DNA of 64,000 nucleotides. It comes from RUG100 sp050953425 (GTDB lineage: Bacteria > Bacillota > Clostridia > Peptostreptococcales > Anaerovoracaceae). The notes below the pieces were generated by a model. That model saw only the letters and a program-made list of their open reading frames with translations. It was not told the origin of the DNA and did no database searches. Positions 24,561 to 32,564 of the stretch are shown piece after piece (positions within the stretch are counted from its first letter, which is position 1; each line of letters begins with the position of its first letter). A program made the translations under genes and the position numbers. The stretch covers positions 558,001-622,000 of the forward strand of contig JBMNMQ010000003.1 in assembly GCA_050953425.1 (NCBI GenBank), in the 5' to 3' direction.

Positions 24561-25133
24561 ATGACGGCGTTTAAGATCAGAGCAGCAAAAGTATTCGGTT
24601 ATCTGCTCCTCATCCCCTGGACGGTGATCACGGTTATGGTGACACTGGTCATGTATGTGGATTTTCGGGGCTTTCCGGTCTTTGTCTTTGCCTGCGCCGG
24701 AATGGTGCTGCTGGGTCTGTGGCTCTCGCTGCGCTATCATCGCTGGCTGGGCCGCTGGGCCGTCGACCTCTGGTTTGACAGCCGCACCTTTGCGATCACG
24801 ACGATCGGCGGCACGCTGGCGAAAAAGCAGCATCGCTACCGCATCGAGGAAATCCGCCTGATCTCGAGCCTGCGCCGCGGCGTCTATATCTTTGCCATTG
24901 ATTCCCGGCATCAGTATCTGGTGCAGGGCAGGAACGGACTGTCCAGCGTGGTCTCCGTGGATTTCGAAAAGGGCCGCGTCAACACCGGCATCTTCACCTC
25001 GGCGAAAATCGAACACAGCCGCCGCCGCATCAATGCGCAGCTGGCGCTCAACCGGAAGCGTCTGCAGCAGATAGAAAGGGAAGAAAGAGCGGCCGGAAAG
25101 ACGGGCGGCAGCGACGGCAAGCGGGAGGCCTGA
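24561..25133 (+). CDS. Membrane protein with two transmembrane segments and a PH-like cytoplasmic domain
   Basis: The product is 190 residues. Two hydrophobic segments (about 11-32 and 37-56) form a hairpin, followed by a strand-rich domain (VDLWFDSRTFAITTIGGTLA, IEEIRLISSLRRGVYIFA) resembling bacterial PH domains, and a basic helical tail. Exact family not recognised. The start at 24561 is chosen because GGCGAG precedes it and the N-terminal extension from 24501 looks noncoding. It is followed by yjbQ in the same direction after 140 bp. Confidence 0.75.
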   Translation: MTAFKIRAAKVFGYLLLIPWTVITVMVTLVMYVDFRGFPVFVFACAGMVLLGLWLSLRYHRWLGRWAVDLWFDSRTFAITTIGGTLAKKQHRYRIEEIRLISSLRRGVYIFAIDSRHQYLVQGRNGLSSVVSVDFEKGRVNTGIFTSAKIEHSRRRINAQLALNRKRLQQIEREERAAGKTGGSDGKREA

Positions 25134-25273
25134 ACCGCGGCAGCGGACATGGAAGCGCCGCGGAGCGGACAGACCGCCGCAGCGGCCGCGGAGCCGATCG
25201 GCGGCCGCACCCCGCAGGACAGCTGCTTTCCGGAAAGAAAAGGAGGAAGCGGGCCGGGCCGGCCCGCAGGACA

Positions 25274-25669
25274 ATGACGACGAAAACACTGACGGTAAAA
25301 ACCGGCACGCATGCGGAAATGCTCGACATCACCGCGCAGGTGCAGCAGGCTGTGCGCGAGAGCGGCGTCGGCGAGGGCACCTGCCTGGTCTATGTGCCGC
25401 ATACGACGGCGGCGGTGACGATCAACGAAAATGCCGATCCCGCGGTGCGCCGCGATCTGATCATGGAGCTCGACAAGGTGATTCCCTGGGAGGACGGCTA
25501 CCGGCATCTGGAAGGCAATTCGGCGGCGCATCTGAAGGCCAGCCTGGTCGGCTTTTCGACAGAGATCCCGGTGGTGGACGGCGGTCTGCTGCTGGGAACC
25601 TGGCAGGGCATCTACTTCTGTGAATACGACGGGCCGCGCACACGGCGCGTGGTCGTGCAGGTACGCTGA
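25274..25669 (+). CDS. yjbQ: YjbQ family protein (UPF0047)
   Basis: The product is 131 residues, the full family length. Conserved blocks are present: GEGTCLVYVPHTTAAVTINE, the DLIMELDKVIPW segment, HLEGNSAAHLKASLVG, and LLLGTWQGIYFCEYDGPR at the end. Histidines in PHTTA and NSAAHLK form the putative active or metal site. The family has weak thiamine-phosphate synthase activity in vitro, but its cellular role is unsettled. It lies between the PH-like membrane protein and pyrG. Confidence 0.95.
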   Translation: MTTKTLTVKTGTHAEMLDITAQVQQAVRESGVGEGTCLVYVPHTTAAVTINENADPAVRRDLIMELDKVIPWEDGYRHLEGNSAAHLKASLVGFSTEIPVVDGGLLLGTWQGIYFCEYDGPRTRRVVVQVR

Positions 25670-26026
25670 CGTCGACAAAGGCGGGTATCCCCTGACCGGG
25701 CGGCGCGGAGCGGGAGCCCGGGGACGTTCGGTACAGATACAGAATGAGTGAAAATTTGCCGATTTGATGTCCGAGGCGGAAAAAACGCTGGACGGACCGG
25801 GCAAAATATCGTATACTTTAAGAGTAAATTTTTACATCGAAAATGTGCACAGAATATTGAGGAAGACGGCTTTGAGGGGTCTTATGTATCCTTCTCACCC
25901 ATGGCGCCGACGGCCTCAATTTTTATTTTGCGGATGTCTTTGCTGTCCGGCGGCGGCCCCTGATAACCGGGAACCGCGCCGCAGCGAAAACGGACGGCAG
26001 CGGGGAGCGCGAAGGAGGAAACGACG
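25670..26026 (+). promoter_or_regulatory. pyrG leader region with candidate attenuator hairpin
   Basis: A TATACT -10-like box lies near 25812. A hairpin at 25872-25919 (TTGAGG-GTC pairing with GAC-CCTCAA) is followed by TTTTTATTTT, resembling a terminator about 100 bases before pyrG. In Bacillus, pyrG is controlled by a leader terminator responding to CTP, so an attenuator is plausible but unproven. No gene is seen here. Confidence 0.45.
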
Positions 26027-27637
26027 ATGAAGAAGTACATTTTTGTGACCGGCGGTGTAGTATCCGGACTCGGCAAGGGGATCACGGCAGCTTCCCTGGG
26101 GCGTCTGCTCAAGGCGCGCGGCCTCAAGGTGGCCAGCCAGAAGCTCGACCCGTACGTCAACGTGGATCCGGGCACGATGAGCCCGTATCAGCACGGGGAG
26201 GTCTACGTCACCGAGGACGGCGCCGAAACCGATCTCGACCTCGGCCACTACGAGCGCTTTATCGATGAGGACGTCAATCAGTACAGCAACCTGACCACCG
26301 GCAAGGTCTACTGGAACGTGCTCAACAAGGAGCGCAAGGGCGAGTATCTCGGCAGCACCGTGCAGATCATTCCCCACATCACCAACGAAATCAAGGAGTT
26401 CATCTACAACGTCGGCAAGCACGACGATGCCGACGTCATCATCACCGAGATCGGCGGCACCACCGGCGACATCGAATCGCAGCCGTTCCTCGAAGCCATC
26501 CGCCAGGTTTCACTGGAGCAGGGCAAGGAGAACTGCCTCTTCATCCACGTCACTCTCGTTCCCTACATCAAGAGCAGCGGCGAGCACAAATCAAAGCCGA
26601 CCCAGCATTCGGTCAAGGAGCTGCGGGGCATGGGCATCAGCCCGGACATCATCGTCATGCGCGCCGATGAGCCGATCGACCCCGATGTCTTCGAAAAGAT
26701 CGCGCTCTTCTGCAACGTCAAGCGCGACTGCGTGATCGAAAACATCACCGTGCCGGTGCTCTATGAAGCGCCGAACATGCTGGAAAAGAGCCGCTTTTCC
26801 TGGATCGCCTGCCGCGAGCTGGGCATTGACGCCGGTCCCTGCGATCTGACCGAGTGGAACGCGATGCTCGATCGCATCCGGGCAGCCGAGGAACCGGTCG
26901 AGATTGGCCTCGTCGGCAAATACGTCAAGCTGCATGATGCCTATCTGTCGGTCGCCGAAGCGCTGCGCCACGGCGGCTATGAGACGGGCTGCAAGGTGAC
27001 GATCCGCTGGGTGGAAGCCGAGGATGTGGAAGCGACCTCGGCCGCGGAGCAGCTGCAGGGTGTCGACGGCATTCTCGTGCCCGGCGGCTTCGGCGACCGC
27101 GGCATCGAGGGAAAGATCGCCGCGGCACGCTACGCGCGGGAAGAGGATATCCCGTATTTCGGCATCTGCCTCGGCATGCAGACAGCGGTGATTGCACTGG
27201 CCCGCGATGTACTTGGCCTGCCCGACGTCAATTCCGGCGAATTCGCGCCCGACTGCGCGCACAAAGTCATCGACTTTATGCCCGATCAGAACGGCGACAT
27301 GCCCAAGGGCGGCACGATGCGCCTGGGCGCCTATCCCTGCGTGATCCGCGACGACACCATCATGGCGCGGGCCTACGGGAAAAAGGAGATCGCCGAACGC
27401 CACCGCCACCGCTATGAGTTCAACAACGACTACCGGGAAAAGCTGGAGGCCGAAGGCCTGAAGATCGCCGGCACCTCGCCGGACGGCCGCCTCGTGGAAG
27501 CGGTCGAACTGCCGTCGCAGCGCTATTTTATCGGCGTGCAGTACCATCCGGAATTCAAGAGCCGCCCCGACAAGGCGCACCCGCTGTTCCGCGAGTTTAT
27601 CCGCGCCGCGCATGCCTATCGCACCGAGCGCGGCTGA
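26027..27637 (+). CDS. pyrG: CTP synthase
   Basis: The product is 536 residues, standard length. The N-terminal synthetase domain shows FVTGGVVSGLGKGITAASLG (ATP/UTP site) and ITEIGGTTGDIESQPFLEA. The C-terminal class I glutamine amidotransferase domain shows the nucleophile Cys in YFGICLGMQT and the His-Glu pair in VQYHPEFKS. It converts UTP to CTP using glutamine-derived ammonia. AGGAGG precedes the start. A terminator follows, so it is probably monocistronic. Confidence 0.98.
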   Translation: MKKYIFVTGGVVSGLGKGITAASLGRLLKARGLKVASQKLDPYVNVDPGTMSPYQHGEVYVTEDGAETDLDLGHYERFIDEDVNQYSNLTTGKVYWNVLNKERKGEYLGSTVQIIPHITNEIKEFIYNVGKHDDADVIITEIGGTTGDIESQPFLEAIRQVSLEQGKENCLFIHVTLVPYIKSSGEHKSKPTQHSVKELRGMGISPDIIVMRADEPIDPDVFEKIALFCNVKRDCVIENITVPVLYEAPNMLEKSRFSWIACRELGIDAGPCDLTEWNAMLDRIRAAEEPVEIGLVGKYVKLHDAYLSVAEALRHGGYETGCKVTIRWVEAEDVEATSAAEQLQGVDGILVPGGFGDRGIEGKIAAARYAREEDIPYFGICLGMQTAVIALARDVLGLPDVNSGEFAPDCAHKVIDFMPDQNGDMPKGGTMRLGAYPCVIRDDTIMARAYGKKEIAERHRHRYEFNNDYREKLEAEGLKIAGTSPDGRLVEAVELPSQRYFIGVQYHPEFKSRPDKAHPLFREFIRAAHAYRTERG

Positions 27638-27655
27638 CCGCGTTTGCTGCTCCCG

Positions 27656-27682
27656 CCGCCGGCAGACCTGCCGGCGGTTTTT
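27656..27682 (+). terminator. Rho-independent terminator of pyrG
   Basis: CCGCCGGCAG (27656-27665) pairs with CTGCCGGCGG (27668-27677) and is followed by TTTTTCTTT. It starts 19 bases after the pyrG stop. Confidence 0.92.
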
Positions 27683-27856
27683 CTTTCCGGTCTTTCCTCC
27701 CTTGCCCGCATGCTGCCGCTCTTTGGGGCTGCTGCCGCGGCGGCTGCCCCGGGCAGAGAAATCGAAAATCGTGCCGCAGGAAACCGGCACTGCCGTGCCG
27801 GCGCGGCAGAAGCACCGAGAGGCGAAAAAGCACAGAGAAGATCGCAAGGTCGGGGC

Positions 27857-27885
27857 TTGACAACGGCGGCCGGATGCATTAAACT
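27857..27885 (+). promoter_or_regulatory. Promoter of the feo operon
   Basis: TTGACA (27857-27862), a 17-bp spacer and TAAACT (27880-27885) form a clear sigma-A promoter. Downstream, an imperfect dyad (27926-27941 with 27951-27964, TTCATTT..TGCATAA / TTATGCAAAATGAA) may be a metalloregulator operator. The gap from pyrG to feoA holds no gene. Confidence 0.75.
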
Positions 27886-27992
27886 ACTAGAAGTTAGGTA
27901 AATACAACCAATATTAATAATAGCGTTCATTTATTGCATAATACAAACAGTTATGCAAAATGAATAACAGCAATGCTGTCGAGGAGATGAGG

Positions 27993-28205
27993 ATGACGCC
28001 GATTACATTTGCACAGCCAAAGGAAACCGTTGAAATTCAGAAAATCACTGCCAATGATGCGCAGCGTCAGCATCTGGCGGAACTGGGATTTGTGGTCGGC
28101 GGCAGGGTCAGGCTGGTCAGCCGCAACGGCGGCAGCGTGATTCTGGAAGTCAGGGGCAGCCGCATCGCTCTCGGTCAGAGCATGGCAAATCACATCTTGA
28201 TCTGA
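27993..28205 (+). CDS. feoA: FeoA family protein (first copy)
   Basis: The product is 70 residues, an SH3-like beta barrel as in FeoA: RQHLAELGFVVGGRVRLV, GGSVILEVRGSRIALGQSMA. FeoA proteins assist FeoB in ferrous iron uptake. The start at 27993 is chosen since GAGGAG stands 6 bases before it; ATGs at 27987 and 27960 are alternatives. It is the first gene of a feoA-feoA-feoB operon; the second FeoA begins 12 bp later. Confidence 0.93.
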   Translation: MTPITFAQPKETVEIQKITANDAQRQHLAELGFVVGGRVRLVSRNGGSVILEVRGSRIALGQSMANHILI

Positions 28206-28217
28206 AGGAGGAACAGT

Positions 28218-28439
28218 ATGCGCACATTGCGTGAAGTTAGCGTAGGGGAGTCCATCAAAGTAAAGAAAATCAACGGAGAAGGGGCCGTCAAGCGGCGGAT
28301 CATGGACATGGGTCTGACCAGGGGGACAGGAGTCTATGTCCGTAAAGTTGCGCCGCTCGGCGACCCGATCGAAATGACCGTGCGCGGATATGAATTATCG
28401 GTGCGCAGGCAGGATGCCGAAATGGTGGAAATCGAATAG
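28218..28439 (+). CDS. feoA: FeoA family protein (second copy)
   Basis: The product is 73 residues with the FeoA pattern GEGAVKRRIMDMGLTRGTGV and DPIEMTVRGYELSVRRQDAE. It differs clearly from the first copy, as is usual for clostridial operons with two FeoA genes. AAGGAGG precedes the start by 6 bases. It likely acts at the cytoplasmic face of FeoB. Confidence 0.94.
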   Translation: MRTLREVSVGESIKVKKINGEGAVKRRIMDMGLTRGTGVYVRKVAPLGDPIEMTVRGYELSVRRQDAEMVEIE

Positions 28440-28754
28440 TTGAAAGCTGCTGCCGCTTTGCGGCGGCATCGCGATCGCCGGCAGCGCGGCCGCTTGCATC
28501 GTAGCGCGGCCGCTTGCAGCGTGCCCGCATCGCGGCCGGCGAACCGCCGTCCGCAGCATGCGGACGAACTTACGCGCGGCAGACCCGCGCCTTTATTCGG
28601 CCCGTTGGTTAAACAAATGCAATTATAATATCATAAAGCAATCACAAATTACATATAACATAACCACTAACATAACCACAAGGCGAATCAAGCCAACACT
28701 CAGCACAATTGAAAGTTATAGAAAATCGAGGAACCGGAAAGGAGAACAAACAAC
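28440..28754 (+). promoter_or_regulatory. AT-rich spacer before feoB with tandem TAACATAACCAC
   Basis: The spacer changes from GC-rich (with a duplicated AGCGCGGCCGCTTGCA) to AT-rich after 28610. A TATAAT lies at 28624-28629 without a good -35. TAACATAACCAC is perfectly duplicated in tandem at 28656-28667 and 28668-28679, a possible regulator site. No gene is visible; feoB may have its own promoter. Confidence 0.5.
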
Positions 28755-30911
28755 ATGTCATTGACAATCGCACTGGCAGGCAATCCCAACAGCGGCAAGA
28801 CGACGCTGTTCAACGATCTGACCGGCAGTGCGCAGTATGTGGGGAACTGGCCGGGTGTCACGGTCGAAAAAAAGGACGGCCGTCTGCGCGGCCGCCGGGA
28901 CGTCATTCTGCAGGATCTGCCCGGCATCTATTCACTGTCGCCGTATTCGCCGGAAGAGGTGGTCACGCGGCAGTATCTGGTCACGGAACGGCCGGATGCC
29001 ATCATCAATATCATCGATGCGACCAATCTGGAGCGCAACCTCTATCTGACAACGCAGCTGCTGGAGCTGAACATTCCGGTGGTCGTCGCGCTCAACATGA
29101 TGGATTTGATCAAGGACAGCAGCGAGATCAATCTTTCGCAGCTGAGCGGTGAACTCGGCTGTTCGGTTGTACCGATCAGCGCTCTCAAGGGACGGGGTGT
29201 CGAGGAGCTGGTGCGGCGCACGATCAAGGCGGCGGAACAGAAGAAAAAGCCGGCGGCGCTGCATCTCTTCAAGGGTTCCGTCGAGCACGCGCTGGCGCAT
29301 ATCGAGGAGACGCTGGAAAAATACGTGGCGCCGGAAAACCTGCGCTGGTACGGTGTGAAGTGCTTTGAACGCGATGAGAAAGCCATTGCCGAAATCAACC
29401 TGCCGCCGGGGGTATTTGAACATCTGGAAGAGCATATCCGCGACTGCGAGAAGGAAATGGATGACGACAGCGAGAGCATCGTCACCAATGAGCGCTACGA
29501 ATACATCCAGACCCTGATGCAGCATGTCGCCAAGTCGCGGTCCGGCGGCAGGATGACGATTTCCGACCGCATCGACCGCGTGGTCACCAACCGCGTGGCG
29601 GCGCTGCCGATCTTCGCCGGCGTGATGTTCCTCGTTTATTTCGTCTCGGTCACGACGCTGGGCACCATCGTCACCGACTGGACCAATGATACCCTGTTCG
29701 GCGCCTGGATTCAGCCGGGCGTGCAGGGCCTGCTGGAAAACGCCGGCGCTTCCGACTGGGTGGTCTCGCTGGTGGTCGACGGCATCATCGGCGGCATCGG
29801 CGCGCCGATCGGCTTTGCGCCGCAGATGGCACTGGTCTTCCTCTTCCTCTCACTGCTGGAAGACTGCGGCTATATGGCCCGCGTCGCCTTTATCATGGAC
29901 CGGATTTTCCGCCGCTTCGGGCTGTCCGGAAAGAGCTTCATCCCCTTCCTGATTTCGTCCGGCTGCGGCGTTCCGGGCATCATGGCGACCCGCACGATTG
30001 AAAACGAAAAGGACCGCCGCATGACGATGATGACGACCACCTTCATTCCCTGCGGCGCCAAGCTGCCGGTCATTGCGGCGATCGCCGGATTCATCATGGG
30101 CGGCGCCTGGTGGGCGGCCCCGCTGATGTACTTTGTCGGCGTGGTGGTGGTCATTGTTTCCTGCATCATTCTCAAGAAGACGAGACTGTTCGCCGGCAGA
30201 CCGATGCCGTTTGTCATGGAACTGCCGCAGTACCACATCCCCTCGATCAAGGGTGTACTGATTCACGTCTGGGAACGAGTCTGGGCCTTCCTGAAAAAGG
30301 CCGGCACCATCCTCTTCCTCTGCTGCGTCGTGATGTGGTTCCTGGCCAGCTTTGGCGTGCAGAACGGCTCCTTCGGCCTGGTGGACGCGGAAGACAGCCT
30401 GCTCGCCGGAATCGGCGGCGCGATCGCGATCATCTTCCGGCCGCTCGGATTCGGCACCTGGCAGGCGGTAGCCTCCTCGCTGTCCGGGTTTGTTGCCAAG
30501 GAAGGCATCATTTCGACCATGGGCGTGCTCGCCGGACTCGGCTCGATCGAGGAATACGCGAGCTCCATGCACGCACAGTTTGCGGCGTTCTTCCCGACGA
30601 CGCTGGCGGCCGTTTCCTTCCTCTTCTTCAACCTCTTTGACTCACCGTGCCTGGCCGCGATTTCGACCATGGCGAAGGAAATCGGCTCGCGGAAGTTCTT
30701 CTGGTTTGCCATCGGCTTCCAGAATATCTTCTCCTATGCGCTGGCGCTGATGGTCTATCAGTTCGGCGGCGTGGCGACGGGAACGATCGCCGTCGGTCCG
30801 GCGTTTGTCGCCGCGGTGATCGTGCTGGCTGTGATCCTCTATCTGCTCCTGCGGCCGGACCCGAACCGGCGAGCGGAGCGTCTGCCGGCGCATGCGGCGA
30901 ATGCTGCCTGA
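28755..30911 (+). CDS. feoB: Ferrous iron transport protein B
   Basis: The product is 718 residues. The N-terminal G domain shows G1 AGNPNSGKTTLFNDLTG, G3 DLPGIYSLSPYSPEE and G4 ALNMMD, followed by a helical GDI-like domain. The transporter part has two Gate motifs with conserved cysteines (FLISSGCGVPGIMATRTI, FIPCGAKLPVIAA) and about eight to ten membrane segments. It imports Fe2+ in a GTP-dependent way. AAAGGAG lies upstream of the start. Two small membrane protein genes follow. Confidence 0.98.
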   Translation: MSLTIALAGNPNSGKTTLFNDLTGSAQYVGNWPGVTVEKKDGRLRGRRDVILQDLPGIYSLSPYSPEEVVTRQYLVTERPDAIINIIDATNLERNLYLTTQLLELNIPVVVALNMMDLIKDSSEINLSQLSGELGCSVVPISALKGRGVEELVRRTIKAAEQKKKPAALHLFKGSVEHALAHIEETLEKYVAPENLRWYGVKCFERDEKAIAEINLPPGVFEHLEEHIRDCEKEMDDDSESIVTNERYEYIQTLMQHVAKSRSGGRMTISDRIDRVVTNRVAALPIFAGVMFLVYFVSVTTLGTIVTDWTNDTLFGAWIQPGVQGLLENAGASDWVVSLVVDGIIGGIGAPIGFAPQMALVFLFLSLLEDCGYMARVAFIMDRIFRRFGLSGKSFIPFLISSGCGVPGIMATRTIENEKDRRMTMMTTTFIPCGAKLPVIAAIAGFIMGGAWWAAPLMYFVGVVVVIVSCIILKKTRLFAGRPMPFVMELPQYHIPSIKGVLIHVWERVWAFLKKAGTILFLCCVVMWFLASFGVQNGSFGLVDAEDSLLAGIGGAIAIIFRPLGFGTWQAVASSLSGFVAKEGIISTMGVLAGLGSIEEYASSMHAQFAAFFPTTLAAVSFLFFNLFDSPCLAAISTMAKEIGSRKFFWFAIGFQNIFSYALALMVYQFGGVATGTIAVGPAFVAAVIVLAVILYLLLRPDPNRRAERLPAHAANAA

Positions 30912-30936
30912 CGATTGCGGACGAAGGAGACGGCAG

Positions 30937-31041
30937 ATGGAACATGTAGTGCTGACGACAGCGGATAAAATCACACTGGTTGTGATTGCCGCGGCAGTGG
31001 TCGTCGCCGTCCGGATCGTGATCGGCTTTTTCCAGCACTGA
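30937..31041 (+). CDS. 34-residue single-pass membrane peptide in the feo operon
   Basis: This small frame encodes 34 residues: an acidic/neutral start (MEHVVLTTADK), a strongly hydrophobic core (about 12-31, VVIAAAVVVAVRIVIGFF) and the end QH. GAAGGAG stands 7 bases before the ATG, and it lies 25 bp after feoB on the same strand. Composition and ribosome binding site support real translation. It resembles no family I know; a small FeoB-associated membrane subunit is a reasonable guess. Confidence 0.7.
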   Translation: MEHVVLTTADKITLVVIAAAVVVAVRIVIGFFQH

Positions 31042-31164
31042 GCCGGAATCGGCCGGGATCGCGCGATGCGCGGCAGCAAATGGGATGAGGAAAATGACCG
31101 GTGCGTCCGCCGTATGGACGGCGAACGTCCGAAATGATATAATTTCAGTCGGAGGCATGAAGCT

Positions 31165-31356
31165 ATGACAATACTGGATCTGATCATTTGTCTGATCATT
31201 GCCGTTCTGTGCGGCGCTGCGATTGCGGCGCTGGTGCGGCAGCGCCGGCGCACCGGGAGCTTCTGCAGCGACTGCAGAGGCTGCGCGAACGGCAGCGGCT
31301 GCGCTGCGGCAAAGCATACCGCCGGACAGATTAAGAAAAACGTACATTTAAAGTAG
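31165..31356 (+). CDS. FeoB-associated Cys-rich membrane protein
   Basis: The product is 63 residues: one N-terminal membrane segment (LDLIICLIIAVLCGAAIAAL), a basic stretch (VRQRRRTG) and a cysteine cluster CSDCRGCANGSGC. This is the pattern of the FeoB-associated Cys-rich family found after feoB in Firmicutes, thought to help iron passage or sensing at the inner side of FeoB. GGAGG lies 10 bases upstream of the start. Confidence 0.9.
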   Translation: MTILDLIICLIIAVLCGAAIAALVRQRRRTGSFCSDCRGCANGSGCAAAKHTAGQIKKNVHLK

Positions 31357-31484
31357 TACATTGCTGTGCAGGAAAGCATGAAAACAGCTGACGTGCGGAG
31401 AGAGGCTTCCGCTTCCGGCATCGCACGGATCGGCAGCGTCATGCTGCGGCGCGGCAAAGTGCTGCGGTCACACATCGTATAACA

Positions 31485-31513
31485 GGCATACCCGCCGGGA
31501 ATGCGGGTATGCC
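31485..31513 (+). terminator. Intercistronic hairpin after the FeoB-associated gene
   Basis: GGCATACCCGC and GCGGGTATGCC (31485-31495 and 31503-31513) form a perfect 11-bp stem but only TTAA follows, so termination may be partial. Confidence 0.55.
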
Positions 31514-31530
31514 TTAACAGGAACCATTAA

Positions 31531-31544
31531 TTAGACAAATCTAA
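31531..31544. promoter_or_regulatory. Palindromic operator-like site before the DUF2325 gene
   Basis: TTAGA-CAAA-TCTAA is a perfect short dyad 19 bases before the start codon. Its length and position fit a repressor site, perhaps for a metal-sensing regulator. That assignment is inference. Confidence 0.4.
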
Positions 31545-31563
31545 CATAAGAAAGGAGAATCAT

Positions 31564-31845
31564 ATGAGCGTTGTGATTATCGGAGGCAATGAGTGCATGG
31601 AGCGACGATATAAGGAGATCTGCAAAAATTACAACTGCAAGGCCAAAGTCTTTGCCAAATTCAGCCAGGGCATGCAGCAGAAGATCGGCAGCCCGGACAT
31701 GATGGTGCTGTTCACCAGCACGGTTTCGCACAAGATGATCAAGTGCGCGCTGAACAAGGTCAAGGGCACGGGCACGCTGGTCGTGCGCAGCCATTCCAGT
31801 TCGAAAAACGCGCTGGAAAACATCATGGAGGAACATACATCATGA
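31564..31845 (+). CDS. DUF2325 domain-containing protein
   Basis: The product is 93 residues. It has the DUF2325 pattern: a starting VVIIGGNECMERRYKEIC, a central FSQGMQQKIGSPDMMVLFTS and THxKMIKCAL-like helix (TVSHKMIKCALNKVKGTG), and VVRSHSSSKNALENIM. This family often accompanies iron-starvation genes in Clostridia; its function is unknown. Its stop overlaps the start of the next, broken gene by ATGA. AAAGGAG precedes the start. Confidence 0.9.
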   Translation: MSVVIIGGNECMERRYKEICKNYNCKAKVFAKFSQGMQQKIGSPDMMVLFTSTVSHKMIKCALNKVKGTGTLVVRSHSSSKNALENIMEEHTS

Positions 31846-32256
31846 TGTCGACCGCCGCCTGCGAACAGAATTTTACAGCTGCGCTGGTGCGCTGCGGTGC
31901 GCCGACGCTGGCGGGCCTGAAGACCGGAAATCTCTTCATGTACCCGCTCCCCGATGCGGATCCTGCAGGCGGCCGGCTTTGACGGCATTGCACTGGGATG
32001 CCCGGCCATGGGCGATGAGATCCTCGAAGAGGATGTTTTTTAGCCAATGTATGACGCCTGCAAGGAAAGCCTCAAGGGGAAAAAAGTGGCGCTCTTCGGT
32101 TCCTGCGGATGGGGCGACGGTCAGTGGATGCGTGACTGGGAAGAAGACTGCAGGGCGGCCGGTGTGACGCTGGCCTGTGACAGCGTAATGGCCAGCGAAG
32201 CCCCGGATGAGGACGCCAGGGCGGCCTGCCGGGCACTGGGGGCAGCGGTCGCCTGA
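31842..32256 (+). pseudogene. Deletion-fused remnant: DUF3793 N-terminus joined to flavodoxin C-terminus, with internal amber
   Basis: The first 46 codons start like a DUF3793 protein (CGAPTLAGLKTGNLF) and then reach TGA. In another frame the sequence continues as the C-terminal two thirds of a flavodoxin: IALGCPAMGDEILEEDVF, then TAG at 32041-32043, then PMYDACKESLKGKKVALFGS, CGWGDGQWMRDWEE and ending ACRALGAAVA. The flavodoxin FMN-phosphate loop is missing. A single internal deletion that joined two neighbouring genes, plus a later nonsense mutation, explains this. DUF2325-DUF3793-flavodoxin is a sensible ancestral order. The protein is certainly not functional as a flavodoxin. Confidence 0.85.
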
Positions 32257-32377
32257 GACGAAGTGCTGCTGACTGCGGCAGAAACCCGCGCCTTCCGGCG
32301 GCGGTTCCGTGTTCGCCGGCAGCGGTTTACGCGCTGTGCCTGCCGGCGCGGCAGCGTCGTCAAAGCCGCATACAGAG

Positions 32378-32424
32378 AGGGAGATCCGTCGATGCCTTTC
32401 GGGCAGGGCGGATCTCCCTGTTTT
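32378..32424 (+). terminator. Rho-independent terminator of the feo region
   Basis: AGGGAGATCCG (32378-32388) pairs with CGGATCTCCCT (32409-32419), followed by GTTTT. It ends the iron operon before the mreB promoter. The rest of 32257-32497 shows no gene. Confidence 0.85.
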
Positions 32425-32497
32425 CGGTGCCGCATACGATTCGCGCAGACCCGGTTCGCGGCACCGTGAACGGCACCGTGCACGGCGTACAAAAGTC

Positions 32498-32526
32498 TTG
32501 AAATCAAGCCCCCTTTTGTATATAAT
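32498..32526 (+). promoter_or_regulatory. Promoter of mreB
   Basis: TTGAAA (32498-32503), 17-bp spacer and a perfect TATAAT (32521-32526), 38 bases before the start codon. Confidence 0.85.
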
Positions 32527-32564
32527 GTTCCAGTAAACGAAAAGATAATTCCGAGGAGGTAGGA

